The notes: generated by a model from the letters alone, not told the origin. 64,000 nucleotides of DNA from Maritimibacter harenae (GCF_009882975.1 NZ_WTUX01000022.1:194088-258087), one strand, 5' to 3'; shown: positions 48,568 to 58,116, numbered from the stretch's first letter. Program-made: numbers and translations.

Positions 48568-49776
48568 ATGGAACGCCCCCTGCCCGTCCTCTCGGCCCGT
48601 CACGTCCGGGTGATCCGCGCCCTGTCGGAGCATCGCCGCCTGTCGGATGCCGCCGAATCGGCCGCCATGTCGCAACCCGCCTTCTCGCGCACGTTGCACG
48701 ACGCCGAGGCACGATTGGGCGTGACGCTGTTCCAGCGCGGCTGGTCGGGGTCCGAGCCGACGGCGATGGGCGATATCGTGATCGAACAGTGCCGCCGCAT
48801 CACGCTCGACCTCGAGGCGGTGGAACGCGGCCCGCTGCGCCACGACGGTCCCCTGCGCCTGCCCAACCTCGCCCGCTGGCGCCACCTGCGCGCGGTTGCC
48901 GCGGTGGTGCGTCACGGCAGCGTCTCGGCCGCGGCCCGCGCGCTCGGGGTGAGCCAGCCCTCGGTGAGCCAGGCCCTGGGCGATGTCGCGGGTTACGTCA
49001 CCCCGGAACTCTTTATCCGCCGCAAGGTGGGGATGGAACCGACCGAGGCCGCCCGCGCGCTTGCCGCCCTGTGGGACCGCGTGGTCGCGACGCTGGCCGA
49101 CATTCCGGCGCTGCTCGCCGAGACCGGCGACGCGCTGGTGGGCCGCGTGTCGGTAGGGATGCTGCCGTTTTCGGGCCAGGGCCTGGTGCTCGAGGCCTTC
49201 GGCGAGATCACCCGCACGCACCCCCACGTCCATTTGGTCGCGGTGCCCGGCGGTTACGACACGCTGGTGGAGGCGCTCCGGCGTGGCGAGATCGACCTAA
49301 TCATCGGCGTCCTGCGCGATCCTTCGCCCTTTCCCGAAATGGTCGAGGAGCACCTCTATCACGAGGATTACATGATGATCGCGCGCGCCGACCACCCGGT
49401 GCACCACAGCCGCCCCGGGATGGAGGAGCTGGCGGGCGAGCAATGGATCGTGGCCCCCCACGGCACCCCGATCCGCGCGTTTTTCGACCGCATGTTCCGC
49501 GCCGCGGGCACCATCCCGCCGGCGCAATCGGCCGAGATGTTCTCGTTCTCCAATGCCGAGCAGATGATCGCGGCCAGCCGCTCGATCGCGCTGTTGTGCT
49601 ACGGGCGCTCGGGGCTGCGCCGATTGCCGCCGGAACTGCGGCCCGTCGACATTCGCCTGCCGGGGTCCCGCGTCTCGATCGGCGTCACGCGCTACGGGGA
49701 AGAGCCCCCGACCGAGGCGGTCGCGGAATTCCTCCGCCTGTTGCGGGCCCGGGTCCGCGAGGCAGGGGAGGAATGA
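48568..49776 (+). CDS. LysR-type transcriptional regulator with two N-terminal HTH domains
   Basis: At 402 residues it is about 100 longer than a normal LysR protein because there are two winged-HTH domains. The first is at about 8-70 ('RRLSDAAESAAMSQPAFSRTL', 'EARLGVTLFQRG'), the second at about 103-162 ('GSVSAAARALGVSQPSVSQAL', 'LFIRRKVGMEPTEAA'). The substrate-binding domain runs from about 190 to 395. It is divergent from the LigM-like/metF operon and is the obvious candidate regulator of it. The ligand is unknown. A perfect palindrome lies about 100 nt after its stop. Confidence 0.92.
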   Translation: MERPLPVLSARHVRVIRALSEHRRLSDAAESAAMSQPAFSRTLHDAEARLGVTLFQRGWSGSEPTAMGDIVIEQCRRITLDLEAVERGPLRHDGPLRLPNLARWRHLRAVAAVVRHGSVSAAARALGVSQPSVSQALGDVAGYVTPELFIRRKVGMEPTEAARALAALWDRVVATLADIPALLAETGDALVGRVSVGMLPFSGQGLVLEAFGEITRTHPHVHLVAVPGGYDTLVEALRRGEIDLIIGVLRDPSPFPEMVEEHLYHEDYMMIARADHPVHHSRPGMEELAGEQWIVAPHGTPIRAFFDRMFRAAGTIPPAQSAEMFSFSNAEQMIAASRSIALLCYGRSGLRRLPPELRPVDIRLPGSRVSIGVTRYGEEPPTEAVAEFLRLLRARVREAGEE

Positions 49777-49877
49777 GGGCGGCCGTCACGGGCACCTAGC
49801 CTGCGAAAGGCGTTCCGCTTCATGAACGCGCCGAGCGCCGGCCCCCCAAGCCGCTGATATAAAGACCTTTTTTCGCT

Positions 49878-49915
49878 TCTACTTCTCTAGAATCCTAGGA
49901 TTCTAGAGAAGTAGA
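49878..49915. repeat. Perfect 38-nt palindrome
   Basis: Two 19-bp arms meet with no spacer around CCT|AGG; the left arm reads TCTACTTCTCTAGAATCCT. It holds three CTAG tetramers and is only about 37% G+C in a GC-rich region. It lies between the convergent lysR and dnaE2 genes, 55 nt from the end of dnaE2, with TTTTTTCG just to its left. It may be a terminator, a protein-binding site or a rearrangement scar. Confidence 0.9.
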
Positions 49916-49969
49916 GTAGCCGGGCGACGGCAGCCCCCACCGACGCCTCCCCGGTGCCAGGCGCATGGG

Positions 49970-52855
49970 TCAGGCCTGCGCCCCCGCCCCCGGCGTCAGC
50001 ATGTGGCGGATCAGGGCGATGGGGTGCGACCGGAGCGTCAGGCGCATCGACACGAAATCCTCCACCACCTCCTCGCCCTCGCTCATCGCGGGGAAATGGG
50101 CGGCCGGTTCCACGATGCCCTCCCCGTCCAGATCCCCTGCGAACAACGGCAGCGGGCTCTCGCCCGAAAGCGCGCGCGCCTGCCACAGCGCGTCGCGTCG
50201 GCTCAGCCCCAGCGCGGCGAAGGCATCGGCCTCGGCCAGCCGGGCGATCAGCTTGGGCGACACGCCGGCCCGGCGCCACACGTCCTCGACCGCCGTGTAG
50301 CCGTTGCCCCGCGCGCCCGCGATCCACGTCGCCTCCTCCTCGGCCATCCCGCGCAGTTGGCGGAAGCCCAGCCGCACGGCCAGCCCCCCCTTGCCGTCCG
50401 GCTCCATCACGTTGTCCCAGAAACTCGCGTTGATGCAGACCGGGCGCACCTCCACCCCGTGCTCGCGCGCATCGCGCACGATCTGGGCGGGCGCATAGAA
50501 CCCCATCGGCTGCGCATTGAGCAGCGCGCAGCAGAAGATCCCCGGATGGTGATGCTTGATCCAGGCGCTGGCATAGACCAGGAGCGCGAAGCTCGCCGCG
50601 TGACTTTCGGGGAACCCGTAGGAGCCGAACCCCTCGATCTGGGAAAAGCACCGCTCGGCGAAGTCGAGGTCATAGCCATTGGCCCGCATCCCCCGGATGA
50701 ACCGGGTGCGGAAGTCGGACACGCTCCCGTGCTTCTTGAAGGTGGCGAGCGACCGGCGCAGCTGATCCGCCTCTTCCGGCGTGAACCCGGCGCCGGTGAT
50801 GGCGATCTGCATCGCCTGCTCCTGGAACAGCGGCACGCCCAGCGTCTTGCCCAGAACCTGCCCCAGCGCGTCCGAGGGAAACTCGACCTTTTCCTCGCCG
50901 TTGCGCCGCCGGATGAACGGATGGACCATGTCGCCCTGGATCGGACCGGGGCGAATGATCGCCACCTGGATCACCAGGTCGTAGAAGCTGCGCGGCTTCA
51001 TCCGGGGCAGGAAGTTCATCTGCGCGCGGCTTTCCACCTGGAAGACACCCAGGGAATCGGCCCGGCACAGCATGTCGTAGACCGCCGGATCCTCGGGCGG
51101 GACGGAGGCGAGCGTGAGGTCCAGGCCAAGATGGCTGTCCATCAGCCCGAACGCCTTGCGGATGCAGGTCAGCATGCCCAGCGCGAGCACGTCGACCTTC
51201 AGGATGCCCAGCGCGTCGATGTCGTCCTTGTCCCAGCAGATGACCGTGCGATCCTCCATCGTCGCGTTCTCGATCGGGACCAGCTCGTCCAGCCGCCCCT
51301 CGGTGATGATGAACCCGCCCACGTGCTGGCTCAGGTGCCGGGGAAAGCCCTGGATCTCGTCCACGAGGTCGAGCACCTGGCCCAGCTTGGGGTCCTCCGG
51401 GTCCAGCCCGATCTCGGCCAGCCGCGCGGCGCGCATGCCGCTGGCCCCCCAGCCCCAGACCTGGCTGGCCATGCTGGCGATCGTGTCCTCGGTCAGCCCC
51501 ATCGCGCGGCCCACCTCGCGGATCGCCCGCTTGCCGCGGTAATGGATCACGGTGGCGCAAAGCCCGGCGCGGTGGCGCCCGTATTTCTCGTAGATGTGCT
51601 GGATCACCTCCTCGCGCCGCTCGTGCTCGAAATCCACGTCGATGTCGGGCGGCTCGTCGCGCGCCTCGGACACGAAGCGTTCGAAGACCATGGTCCCGAT
51701 CTCGGGGCTCACGCTCGTCACGCCCAGCGCGTAACAGACGACCGAGTTCGCCGCCGACCCCCGCCCCTGGCACAGGATGCCGCGCGACCGGGCGAAGGCC
51801 ACGATGTCGCGCACGGTCAGGAAATAGGGCTCGTAGTTCAGCTTCGCGATCAGGGCGAGCTCGTGCTCCATGAGCTTCGTCACCCGCTCCGGCGCGCCCG
51901 CCGGATACCGCTCGCGCAGCCCGGCCCGGGCAAGGCGCGACAGCCGCGCGGTCGGGGTCTCGCCCTCCGAGATCTCCGACGGGTACTCGTACCGCAACTC
52001 GTCCAGCTGGAAGCCCAGCCGCGCCGCGATCTCGCCCGATCGGTGCACCGCGTCCTCGTGGCCCGCGAAGAGCCGGAGCATCTCCGCCTCCGACCGCAGC
52101 CGCCGCTCGGCGTTGGGCTGCGCGTGGTGGCCCAGTTCCTCCACCCTGAGCCCCAGCCGCACCGCGCTCAGCACGTCGACCAGCTTGCGTCGGCGCCCGT
52201 GGTGCATGATCGGCTCGGCGCTCGCCACGGTGGGCAGGCCAAGCCGCGCCGCCAGCGCGGCGAGGTGATCGAAGCGCACCGGGTCGCGCCCGTCGTAGCG
52301 GGGGGCGAGGACGAGGTGCATCCGGTCCCCGTGGCGTTTCAGAAGCGGGCCGATCAGCCTGGAGACCTGCGCCCCCGGCGGATGCAGAAGCAGCTCCATC
52401 CCGTCGAGCGCCCCGGTCGTGAGATCGGCCAGGCGCAACAGGCAGCTTCCCTTCTTCGTGCGCAGCCGCCCGGTGGAAATCAGCCGGCTGAGCCGTCCCC
52501 AGGCCGTCCGGTCCCGCGGCAGGGCGGTGATCTCGACCCCGTCCTCGGTCACGATCCGGGCCGCGGGCAACAGCCGGGGCACGTTGTCGATGGGCAGCGA
52601 CGGGGGTGCGGGCACATGCGCCGGGCGCGGCGGCCCGATGATCCCCTCCTGCGCCTCGCGCCGCGCGCGCGCCGCCATCATCCGCCCGATCTCGCGCGCA
52701 TGGGTGTGGGCGCGCACGATCCCGGCGACCGAATTCACATCGGCCACCGCCAGCGCTCCCATTCCCATGAGCGCGGCCCGCTCCACGTATTCCTCGGCAT
52801 GGGATCCGCCGGTGAGAAAGGTGAAGTTGGAGGTTATGCAAAGCTCCACGAACAT
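49970..52855 (-). CDS. dnaE2: Error-prone DNA polymerase DnaE2 (ImuC), C-terminally shortened
   Basis: The 961 residues include the N-terminal PHP domain ('MFVELCITSNFTFLTGGSHAEE'), the alpha-subunit palm with catalytic Asp pair in 'PPDIDVDFEHERREE' and third Asp in 'GILKVDVLALGML', and the helix-hairpin-helix region ('MSEGEEVVEDFVSMRL'). The sequence stops soon after 'TLRSHPIALIRHMLTPG', where relatives continue for about 100 residues into an OB-fold. No other frame downstream carries that domain. imuA/imuB are not adjacent. The start at 52855 is chosen over 52888 by homology. A LexA-type box lies just upstream. Confidence 0.88.
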   Translation of the reverse strand: MFVELCITSNFTFLTGGSHAEEYVERAALMGMGALAVADVNSVAGIVRAHTHAREIGRMMAARARREAQEGIIGPPRPAHVPAPPSLPIDNVPRLLPAARIVTEDGVEITALPRDRTAWGRLSRLISTGRLRTKKGSCLLRLADLTTGALDGMELLLHPPGAQVSRLIGPLLKRHGDRMHLVLAPRYDGRDPVRFDHLAALAARLGLPTVASAEPIMHHGRRRKLVDVLSAVRLGLRVEELGHHAQPNAERRLRSEAEMLRLFAGHEDAVHRSGEIAARLGFQLDELRYEYPSEISEGETPTARLSRLARAGLRERYPAGAPERVTKLMEHELALIAKLNYEPYFLTVRDIVAFARSRGILCQGRGSAANSVVCYALGVTSVSPEIGTMVFERFVSEARDEPPDIDVDFEHERREEVIQHIYEKYGRHRAGLCATVIHYRGKRAIREVGRAMGLTEDTIASMASQVWGWGASGMRAARLAEIGLDPEDPKLGQVLDLVDEIQGFPRHLSQHVGGFIITEGRLDELVPIENATMEDRTVICWDKDDIDALGILKVDVLALGMLTCIRKAFGLMDSHLGLDLTLASVPPEDPAVYDMLCRADSLGVFQVESRAQMNFLPRMKPRSFYDLVIQVAIIRPGPIQGDMVHPFIRRRNGEEKVEFPSDALGQVLGKTLGVPLFQEQAMQIAITGAGFTPEEADQLRRSLATFKKHGSVSDFRTRFIRGMRANGYDLDFAERCFSQIEGFGSYGFPESHAASFALLVYASAWIKHHHPGIFCCALLNAQPMGFYAPAQIVRDAREHGVEVRPVCINASFWDNVMEPDGKGGLAVRLGFRQLRGMAEEEATWIAGARGNGYTAVEDVWRRAGVSPKLIARLAEADAFAALGLSRRDALWQARALSGESPLPLFAGDLDGEGIVEPAAHFPAMSEGEEVVEDFVSMRLTLRSHPIALIRHMLTPGAGAQA

Positions 52856-52869
52856 CGAGTCGGCATTAT

Positions 52870-52884
52870 ATTCACCTTTTGTTC
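52870..52884 (-). promoter_or_regulatory. Candidate LexA (SOS) box upstream of dnaE2
   Basis: On the minus strand GAAC-AAAAGGT-GAAT matches seven of eight bases of the alphaproteobacterial LexA consensus GAAC-N7-GAAC. It ends 15 nt before the dnaE2 ATG. SOS control of dnaE2 is well known in this class, which supports the call. Confidence 0.5.
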
Positions 52885-53009
52885 TCATTTGGAGTCGAGA
52901 TGCACGGTGTCGTCGCGCAAGGCATGGACGCGCGCCGGGCCCTGTCCTCTTGATCGTCTGGATTGGCGCGCCTCCGGCGCGACGCGGGCAGAGCCCACGG
53001 CGAAGCAGG

Positions 53010-53477
53010 CTATTCGCGCTCCACCACGCACGCTCCGCCAAGACACTCCACCATCGCGTCGAGGTCCCCCTGCGACGGGTTCGCAAACGCGTTGCCCGGG
53101 CACGCCCCGATCTCGAGCGCGTAGCCCCGGTCCAGCACCTTTACGAACAGCAGCTGGTCGACATCCCTCGCGATCGTCCCGCACCAGGGCCCCGCGCATT
53201 GCAGGGTGAGATCGAGCGACACGTCGAAGGGCGTCGTGAATCCGTCCCGGTTCAGCGCCTGCCCGCTCAGCCGGGCGGGCAGGGTCACGTCCGAGGCGTC
53301 CTCGTCATACCCCTCGGGCGCGCGGGACTGGTCGAAATCGAGCCGCCCGTGCACCACCACGTAGCGGTCGGGCGACTCGTCGGCGCGCTGGAAGGCGTCG
53401 GTCGGCGTGGTGCGGATGCACGACAGCGCGGCCGCGGGCCCCGGCGCGACCAGCGCCGCGACCAGCGCCAGCGTCAC
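53010..53477 (-). CDS. Hypothetical secreted protein coupled to rppH
   Basis: The protein has about 155 residues. The N-terminal '[19 protein letters not shown]' is a signal sequence. The mature part has several Cys ('[13 protein letters not shown]', '[10 protein letters not shown]', 'GACPGNAF', 'ECLGGACVV') that could form disulfides in the periplasm. I do not recognise the family with certainty. The only sensible start is a GTG at 53477 overlapping the rppH stop (GTGA), so translation appears to be coupled. It ends 154 nt before the dnaE2 start. Confidence 0.65.
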   Translation of the reverse strand: MTLALVAALVAPGPAAALSCIRTTPTDAFQRADESPDRYVVVHGRLDFDQSRAPEGYDEDASDVTLPARLSGQALNRDGFTTPFDVSLDLTLQCAGPWCGTIARDVDQLLFVKVLDRGYALEIGACPGNAFANPSQGDLDAMVECLGGACVVERE

Positions 53478-53977
53478 AAGCGGTCGCGAAACGCGTCCAT
53501 CACGGCGCGGTAGATGTCGCGTTTGAAGGGCACGATGCGCGCGACCATCTCGTCCGGGTCGATCCATGTCCATTCGCTGAACTCCGGGTGTTCGGTTTCG
53601 ATGTCGATCTGATCGTCCGTCCCCTTGAAGCGCATCAGGTACCAGCGTTGTTCCTGGCCCTTGTACCTGCCCTTCCAGATCTTCCCGCTCGCCACCAGCT
53701 CTTCCGGCAGGTCATAGCGCAGCGCGTCGGGGTGTTCGGCCTCGACCTCGACGAGGTCGGGGGTCACCCCGGTTTCTTCCAGCAATTCGCGAAGCGCCGC
53801 GTCGCGCGGCGCCTCGCCTTCGTCGACCCCGCCCTGCGGCATCTGCCAGGCGGTGGCGTCGGTGCCCAGGTCCTTGGCGTCGATGCGCTGGCCGGCGAAG
53901 ATCTTGCCTTCGTCATTGGCCAGCACGACACCGACGCAGGGCCGGTAGGGCAGCGCGGCGATATCCTCCGGCGTCAT
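53474..53977 (-). CDS. rppH: RNA pyrophosphohydrolase (Nudix)
   Basis: The protein has 167 residues. The Nudix box spans about 50-72 (GGVDEGE, then REL-EETGV with the metal-binding Glu residues), preceded by 'TAWQMPQGG'. '[13 protein letters not shown]' and '[13 protein letters not shown]' match RppH/IalA proteins. It removes pyrophosphate from mRNA 5' ends to start decay. It follows ctpA by 7 nt and precedes the coupled secreted protein. Confidence 0.94.
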   Translation of the reverse strand: MTPEDIAALPYRPCVGVVLANDEGKIFAGQRIDAKDLGTDATAWQMPQGGVDEGEAPRDAALRELLEETGVTPDLVEVEAEHPDALRYDLPEELVASGKIWKGRYKGQEQRWYLMRFKGTDDQIDIETEHPEFSEWTWIDPDEMVARIVPFKRDIYRAVMDAFRDRL

Positions 53978-53984
53978 GCCCGGC

Positions 53985-55316
53985 TCACTCGCGCCCGAAG
54001 GTGGACAGCCCGTGCAGCAGGTCGACGGCGTAGGACAGCTGGAAATCCTCGTCGCGCAGGCGGGCGGCAGCCTCGGCCTCTTCCCGTTCCTGCTCGATCT
54101 GACGGACCTCGTCCTCGCTCAGGCTGTCGTTGTCGAGCGAGCCACGCAGGTCCGCCTCGCTGCGCGGGGTGAAGCCGGTGTCTTCCTCTTCCTCGGTCTC
54201 CTCGCGGCGCGGCGGCTGTTCGACCACGATGTCGGGGCTCACGCCCAGCGCCTGGATCGAGCGGCCCGACGGGGTGTAGTAGCGCGCGGTGGTCAGGCGC
54301 ATCGCGCCGTCGCCCCGGATCGGCATGACGGTCTGCACCGACCCCTTGCCGAAGCTCTTGGTCCCCACGACAACGCCGCGGTGGTGATCCTGAAGCGCGC
54401 CCGCAACGATCTCGGACGCCGAGGCCGAGCCGCCGTTGATCAGCACGACCAGCGGCTTGCCCTCGGTGATGTCGCCCGGCTCGGCGTTCACCCGGTCGCT
54501 CTCTTCCGGGTCGCGGCCACGGGTCGACACGATTTCACCGCCCTCGAGGAAGGCATCCGAAATCGCGATCGCCTGTTTCAGCAGGCCGCCCGGGTTGTTG
54601 CGCAGGTCGAGCACGACGCCTTCGACGTTGTCGAGACCGCCCATCTCGCCGACGACCTCTTCGAAACCTTCGACCACGTTGGGATAGGTCTGGTCGTTGA
54701 ACGTGGTGATGCGGATCACGACCGCCTCGCCCTGCTGGCGCACGGTGGCGGCGGTCAGCTTGATCGTGTCGCGGATGATCGAGATGTCGAAGGGCTCTTC
54801 ACGGCCCTCGCGCACCACGGTGATGATGATTTCGGACCCGATCGGCCCGCGCATGAGATCGACGGCCTCGTCCAGCGTCAGGCCCAGCAGGCTTTCGCCG
54901 TCCACGTGGGTGATGAAATCGCCGGCCTCGACGCCGGCCTCGTCGGCCGGGGTGCCATCCATCGGCGAGACGACCTTCACGAAGCCCTCTTCCTGCGTGA
55001 CCTCGATCCCGAGGCCGCCGAAAGACCCGCGCGTCTGCACCCGCATCGCGTCGGCGTCATCGGGCGGCAGGTAGGAGCTGTGGGGGTCGAGCGACGAGAG
55101 CATGCCGTTGATCGCGGCCTCGATCAGGTCGGCCTCGTCCACCTCTTCGACGTATTGCGCGCGGATGCGTTCGAACACGTCACCGAACAGATCGAGCTGC
55201 TGATAGACGGTGGTCGAACGACCTTCGTCCTGTGCCAGGAGCGGTGCGGCCACTTGCGTGGTCAGGATCACCCCGGCGAGCGTGCCACCGATGGCGGCGA
55301 TCAGGAATTTCTTCAT
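53985..55316 (-). CDS. ctpA: S41-family carboxyl-terminal processing protease
   Basis: The protein has 443 residues. The N-terminal signal/anchor '[17 protein letters not shown]' is followed by a PDZ domain at about 85-165 ('[29 protein letters not shown]'). The catalytic core has the nucleophile in '[15 protein letters not shown]' and the general-base Lys in '[14 protein letters not shown]'. It trims periplasmic proteins. The acidic C-terminal tail is variable in the family. It sits between envC and rppH, as in many relatives. Confidence 0.95.
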   Translation of the reverse strand: MKKFLIAAIGGTLAGVILTTQVAAPLLAQDEGRSTTVYQQLDLFGDVFERIRAQYVEEVDEADLIEAAINGMLSSLDPHSSYLPPDDADAMRVQTRGSFGGLGIEVTQEEGFVKVVSPMDGTPADEAGVEAGDFITHVDGESLLGLTLDEAVDLMRGPIGSEIIITVVREGREEPFDISIIRDTIKLTAATVRQQGEAVVIRITTFNDQTYPNVVEGFEEVVGEMGGLDNVEGVVLDLRNNPGGLLKQAIAISDAFLEGGEIVSTRGRDPEESDRVNAEPGDITEGKPLVVLINGGSASASEIVAGALQDHHRGVVVGTKSFGKGSVQTVMPIRGDGAMRLTTARYYTPSGRSIQALGVSPDIVVEQPPRREETEEEEDTGFTPRSEADLRGSLDNDSLSEDEVRQIEQEREEAEAAARLRDEDFQLSYAVDLLHGLSTFGRE

Positions 55317-55365
55317 ATCTCGTCTGCTCTCTTTTCGTGTTCAGGTGTCGGCGCGGCGGCGCCCG

Positions 55366-56508
55366 TCACTCCCCCGATACCGCAAACCAGTCGGCCGGGT
55401 CCACAGGCTCACCTTCGTGGCGCAGCTCCAAGTAAAGCGTCTCACTCGCTTCTGCGCCTCCCGACTGGTCGTTGGAAATCAAAAACGCTTGAGGGTCGTC
55501 CGGCGCGGCCCCGCCCATCAGGCCGATCGGCGCGCCCTGCGGCAGCACCTCCCCGACCTCGCCGAAGACCTGCCCCAGCCCGGCGAGCACCAGCAAATAA
55601 TCCTCGCCCGGCTCGACGATGGCCACCAGCCCGTAGTCGAGCAGCGGCCCCAGGTAGCGGATCGTCGCCGCCCACGGAAGCGTGACCAGCGTGAGAGGCC
55701 GGGTCGCGATGACCCAGCCCGGGCGGCGCACCCCGGCCGCGTCCGCTTCGCCAGCATGGCGGATGACGCGGCCCAGCACGGGCAGCTCGAGCGTACCCTG
55801 CGCCTCGACGAACCCCGGGTTGGCGATCGAGACGCTCGTGTCCTCCACCGTGGCCGACATCAGGCCCGAGGCGAAACTTTCCAACGTGTCGGCGGTGGCG
55901 ACCAGGTTCTCCATCGCCTCCGGGTCCGTGGTGAACCGGCGCGGCAGGTCGGTGCGGTTCGACATCGCCTGGCTGAGCTCGGTGCGCGCGCGCTGCACGC
56001 CGGTCAGCCCGTTTTCCAGCGTGTCGACCGCGGCCTCCTGCAGGGAACGAAGCACCGCGATCTCCTGCAACGCCTCGCGCAGGCGGTTGGCCTCGGCGCT
56101 GAGCGCCGGGGTGACCTCCGACAGGATCATGCCGGTGCGCGCGGTGCCGACGGGGCCGCTGGGGTGCAGAAGCAGGTGCGGCTCGGGCGCTGCCTCGATC
56201 GCCTGGAGCACGCCCAGGAGCTGGGCCAAGCGCTCATTCTCGGCCTGGAACACGCCGTCGATCGCCGCCTCGCGCACCCGGGCTTGGCGCAGCCCCTCGC
56301 GCAGGGCCGCAAGACCCGCCTCGTAGGCCTGCACCGTCTGTGTCAGCGCCGCGACCCGGTCGCTCGCCCCATCGGCGTCATCGAGCGCGGCCTGGGCATC
56401 TTCCAGGAGGCGCATGGCCTGCCGGGCGGAATCCGCCGGATCGGTCTGGGCCGTGGCGGGGGCCGCCAGCACAAGGCACGCGGCGATGAGGATCGCCGCC
56501 CGCCTCAC
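55366..56508 (-). CDS. EnvC-like murein hydrolase activator
   Basis: The protein has 380 residues. A signal peptide ('VRRAAILIAACLVLAAPATA') is followed by a long coiled coil (about 25-240) and a degenerate M23/LytM domain ('GRVIRHAGEADAAG', 'YGLVAIVEPGEDYLLVLAGLGQVFGEVGEVLPQGAPIGLMGG'). The zinc-ligand histidines of active M23 enzymes are absent, as in EnvC, which activates amidases at the septum. A GTG start at 56508 overlaps the gpmI stop (GTGA). ctpA follows. Confidence 0.87.
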   Translation of the reverse strand: MRRAAILIAACLVLAAPATAQTDPADSARQAMRLLEDAQAALDDADGASDRVAALTQTVQAYEAGLAALREGLRQARVREAAIDGVFQAENERLAQLLGVLQAIEAAPEPHLLLHPSGPVGTARTGMILSEVTPALSAEANRLREALQEIAVLRSLQEAAVDTLENGLTGVQRARTELSQAMSNRTDLPRRFTTDPEAMENLVATADTLESFASGLMSATVEDTSVSIANPGFVEAQGTLELPVLGRVIRHAGEADAAGVRRPGWVIATRPLTLVTLPWAATIRYLGPLLDYGLVAIVEPGEDYLLVLAGLGQVFGEVGEVLPQGAPIGLMGGAAPDDPQAFLISNDQSGGAEASETLYLELRHEGEPVDPADWFAVSGE

Positions 56509-58025
56509 CGGACGATCAGGCTCTTGCCGGTCATCTCCGCCGGCTGCTCGAGCTCCATCAGGTCGAGGAGCGACGGAGCCAGGTCGGCCAGCCGCCCGGA
56601 GCGGATCTGCGCCCCCTCCGGCCCGTTGAACAGCGCCACCGGGACCGGGTTCGTGGTGTGGGCGGTGTGCGGCCCGCCGGTCTCGGGGTCGACCATCATT
56701 TCGCAATTGCCGTGATCGGCGGTCACGATCATCGCACCGCCCTCCTCGCGCAATGCGATCATCGCCTCGCCCAGCTGCTCGTCCACGGCCTCGACCGCCT
56801 GGATCGCGGCATCGAGATCGCCGGTATGACCCACCATGTCCGGGTTCGCGAAGTTCACGACGATCAGGTCGTATTTCGCGTGGATGGCTTTCACGAGCTC
56901 GCGCCCGACCTCCGCCGCGCTCATCTCCGGCTGAAGATCGTAGGTCGCGACCTTGGGGCTGGGTGCCATGTAGCGATCCTCGCCCTCCTCCGGCTCTTCC
57001 TTGCCGCCGTTGAGGAAGAAGGTGACGTGCGGGTATTTCTCGGTTTCGGCGAGCCGGAACTGCCGCTTGCCCTTCTTCGCGACCCAGGCGCCCAGCGTGT
57101 TGACGATGTCCTCGCTGGGAAAACAGGTGGTCATGTAGGCGTTGTGCGCCTTGGAATATTCGACCATCCCGAGAAGCGCGGCGAGCTTCGGGCGCGCCCC
57201 CACGTCGAACTCGGCGAAGCCCGGCTCGCCGATGGCGCGCAGGATCTCGCGCGCCCGGTCGGCGCGGAAATTGATGAAGAAGATACCGTCCCCGTCATGG
57301 ATGCCGGTGTGCCCCTCGATCACCGTGGGCTGGATGAACTCGTCGGTCTCGCCGCGGTCATAGGCGGCCGCGATCGCGTCGTCGGCGCTTCCGGCCGTCT
57401 CGCCCATCGCCTTGACCATCGCGTCGTAGGCGCGGCTCACCCGCTCCCACCGGTTGTCGCGGTCCATCGCGAAATAGCGCCCCGTGACGCTCGCCACCGC
57501 GACGTCGTCGGGGAGGTCGGCCATGAACTGCGCGACCTGTTCGCGCGCGGATTTCGGCGCCACGTCGCGCCCGTCGGTGATCACGTGAACGACCACCGGC
57601 ACCCCGGCGTTCGAGATCGCGCGCGCGGCCGCCACGATGTGGTCCTGGTGCGAATGCACGCCGCCCGGCGAGGTCAGCCCCATCAGGTGGGCGGTGCCGC
57701 CGGAGGACTTCATGTCGTCGATGAACTGCATCAGGGCCGCGTTCTGGAAGAAGGACCGGTCCTCGATCGCAAGGTCGATCTGGCCCAGGTCCATCGCCAC
57801 CACGCGACCGGCCCCGATGTTGGTGTGCCCCACCTCGGAATTGCCCATCTGGCCCGCGGGCAGGCCCACGTCGTTGCCGTGGGTCACAAGGGTCGCATTG
57901 GGCCAGACCATCATCAGCTCGTCGAAGGCCGGCTTCTCGGCCAACGCCACCGCGTTGCCATGGCTTTCCACGCGCAGTCCCCAGCCATCGAGGATGCACA
58001 GAACGACGGGTTTCGGGGTGGTCAT
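56505..58025 (-). CDS. gpmI: 2,3-bisphosphoglycerate-independent phosphoglycerate mutase
   Basis: This 506-residue alkaline-phosphatase-fold enzyme has 'CILDGWGLR' at the N-terminus (metal Asp), the catalytic Ser at 63 in 'MGNSEVGHTNIGAGR', 'DGRDVAPKSA' and the metal-binding 'VTADHGNCEMM'. It interconverts 3- and 2-phosphoglycerate in glycolysis, Mn-dependent. The upstream region (58026-58370) is non-coding with paired repeats. Confidence 0.97.
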   Translation of the reverse strand: MTTPKPVVLCILDGWGLRVESHGNAVALAEKPAFDELMMVWPNATLVTHGNDVGLPAGQMGNSEVGHTNIGAGRVVAMDLGQIDLAIEDRSFFQNAALMQFIDDMKSSGGTAHLMGLTSPGGVHSHQDHIVAAARAISNAGVPVVVHVITDGRDVAPKSAREQVAQFMADLPDDVAVASVTGRYFAMDRDNRWERVSRAYDAMVKAMGETAGSADDAIAAAYDRGETDEFIQPTVIEGHTGIHDGDGIFFINFRADRAREILRAIGEPGFAEFDVGARPKLAALLGMVEYSKAHNAYMTTCFPSEDIVNTLGAWVAKKGKRQFRLAETEKYPHVTFFLNGGKEEPEEGEDRYMAPSPKVATYDLQPEMSAAEVGRELVKAIHAKYDLIVVNFANPDMVGHTGDLDAAIQAVEAVDEQLGEAMIALREEGGAMIVTADHGNCEMMVDPETGGPHTAHTTNPVPVALFNGPEGAQIRSGRLADLAPSLLDLMELEQPAEMTGKSLIVR

Positions 58026-58116
58026 GTCTGCCTCGCACTTGCCTGCCCCCGTTCTATGGGGTGACGCGCGCGAGGGCAATGCGGCAGGGGTTTCGAACGG
58101 GCCGTGCCCGCCCGAC

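Noticed and set aside
50003-53209. Open frame of 1068 codons on the plus strand
   Set aside because: It is antisense to dnaE2 and is His/Arg/Gln-rich, as expected from a GC-rich codon shadow. It has no domain and no ribosome site.
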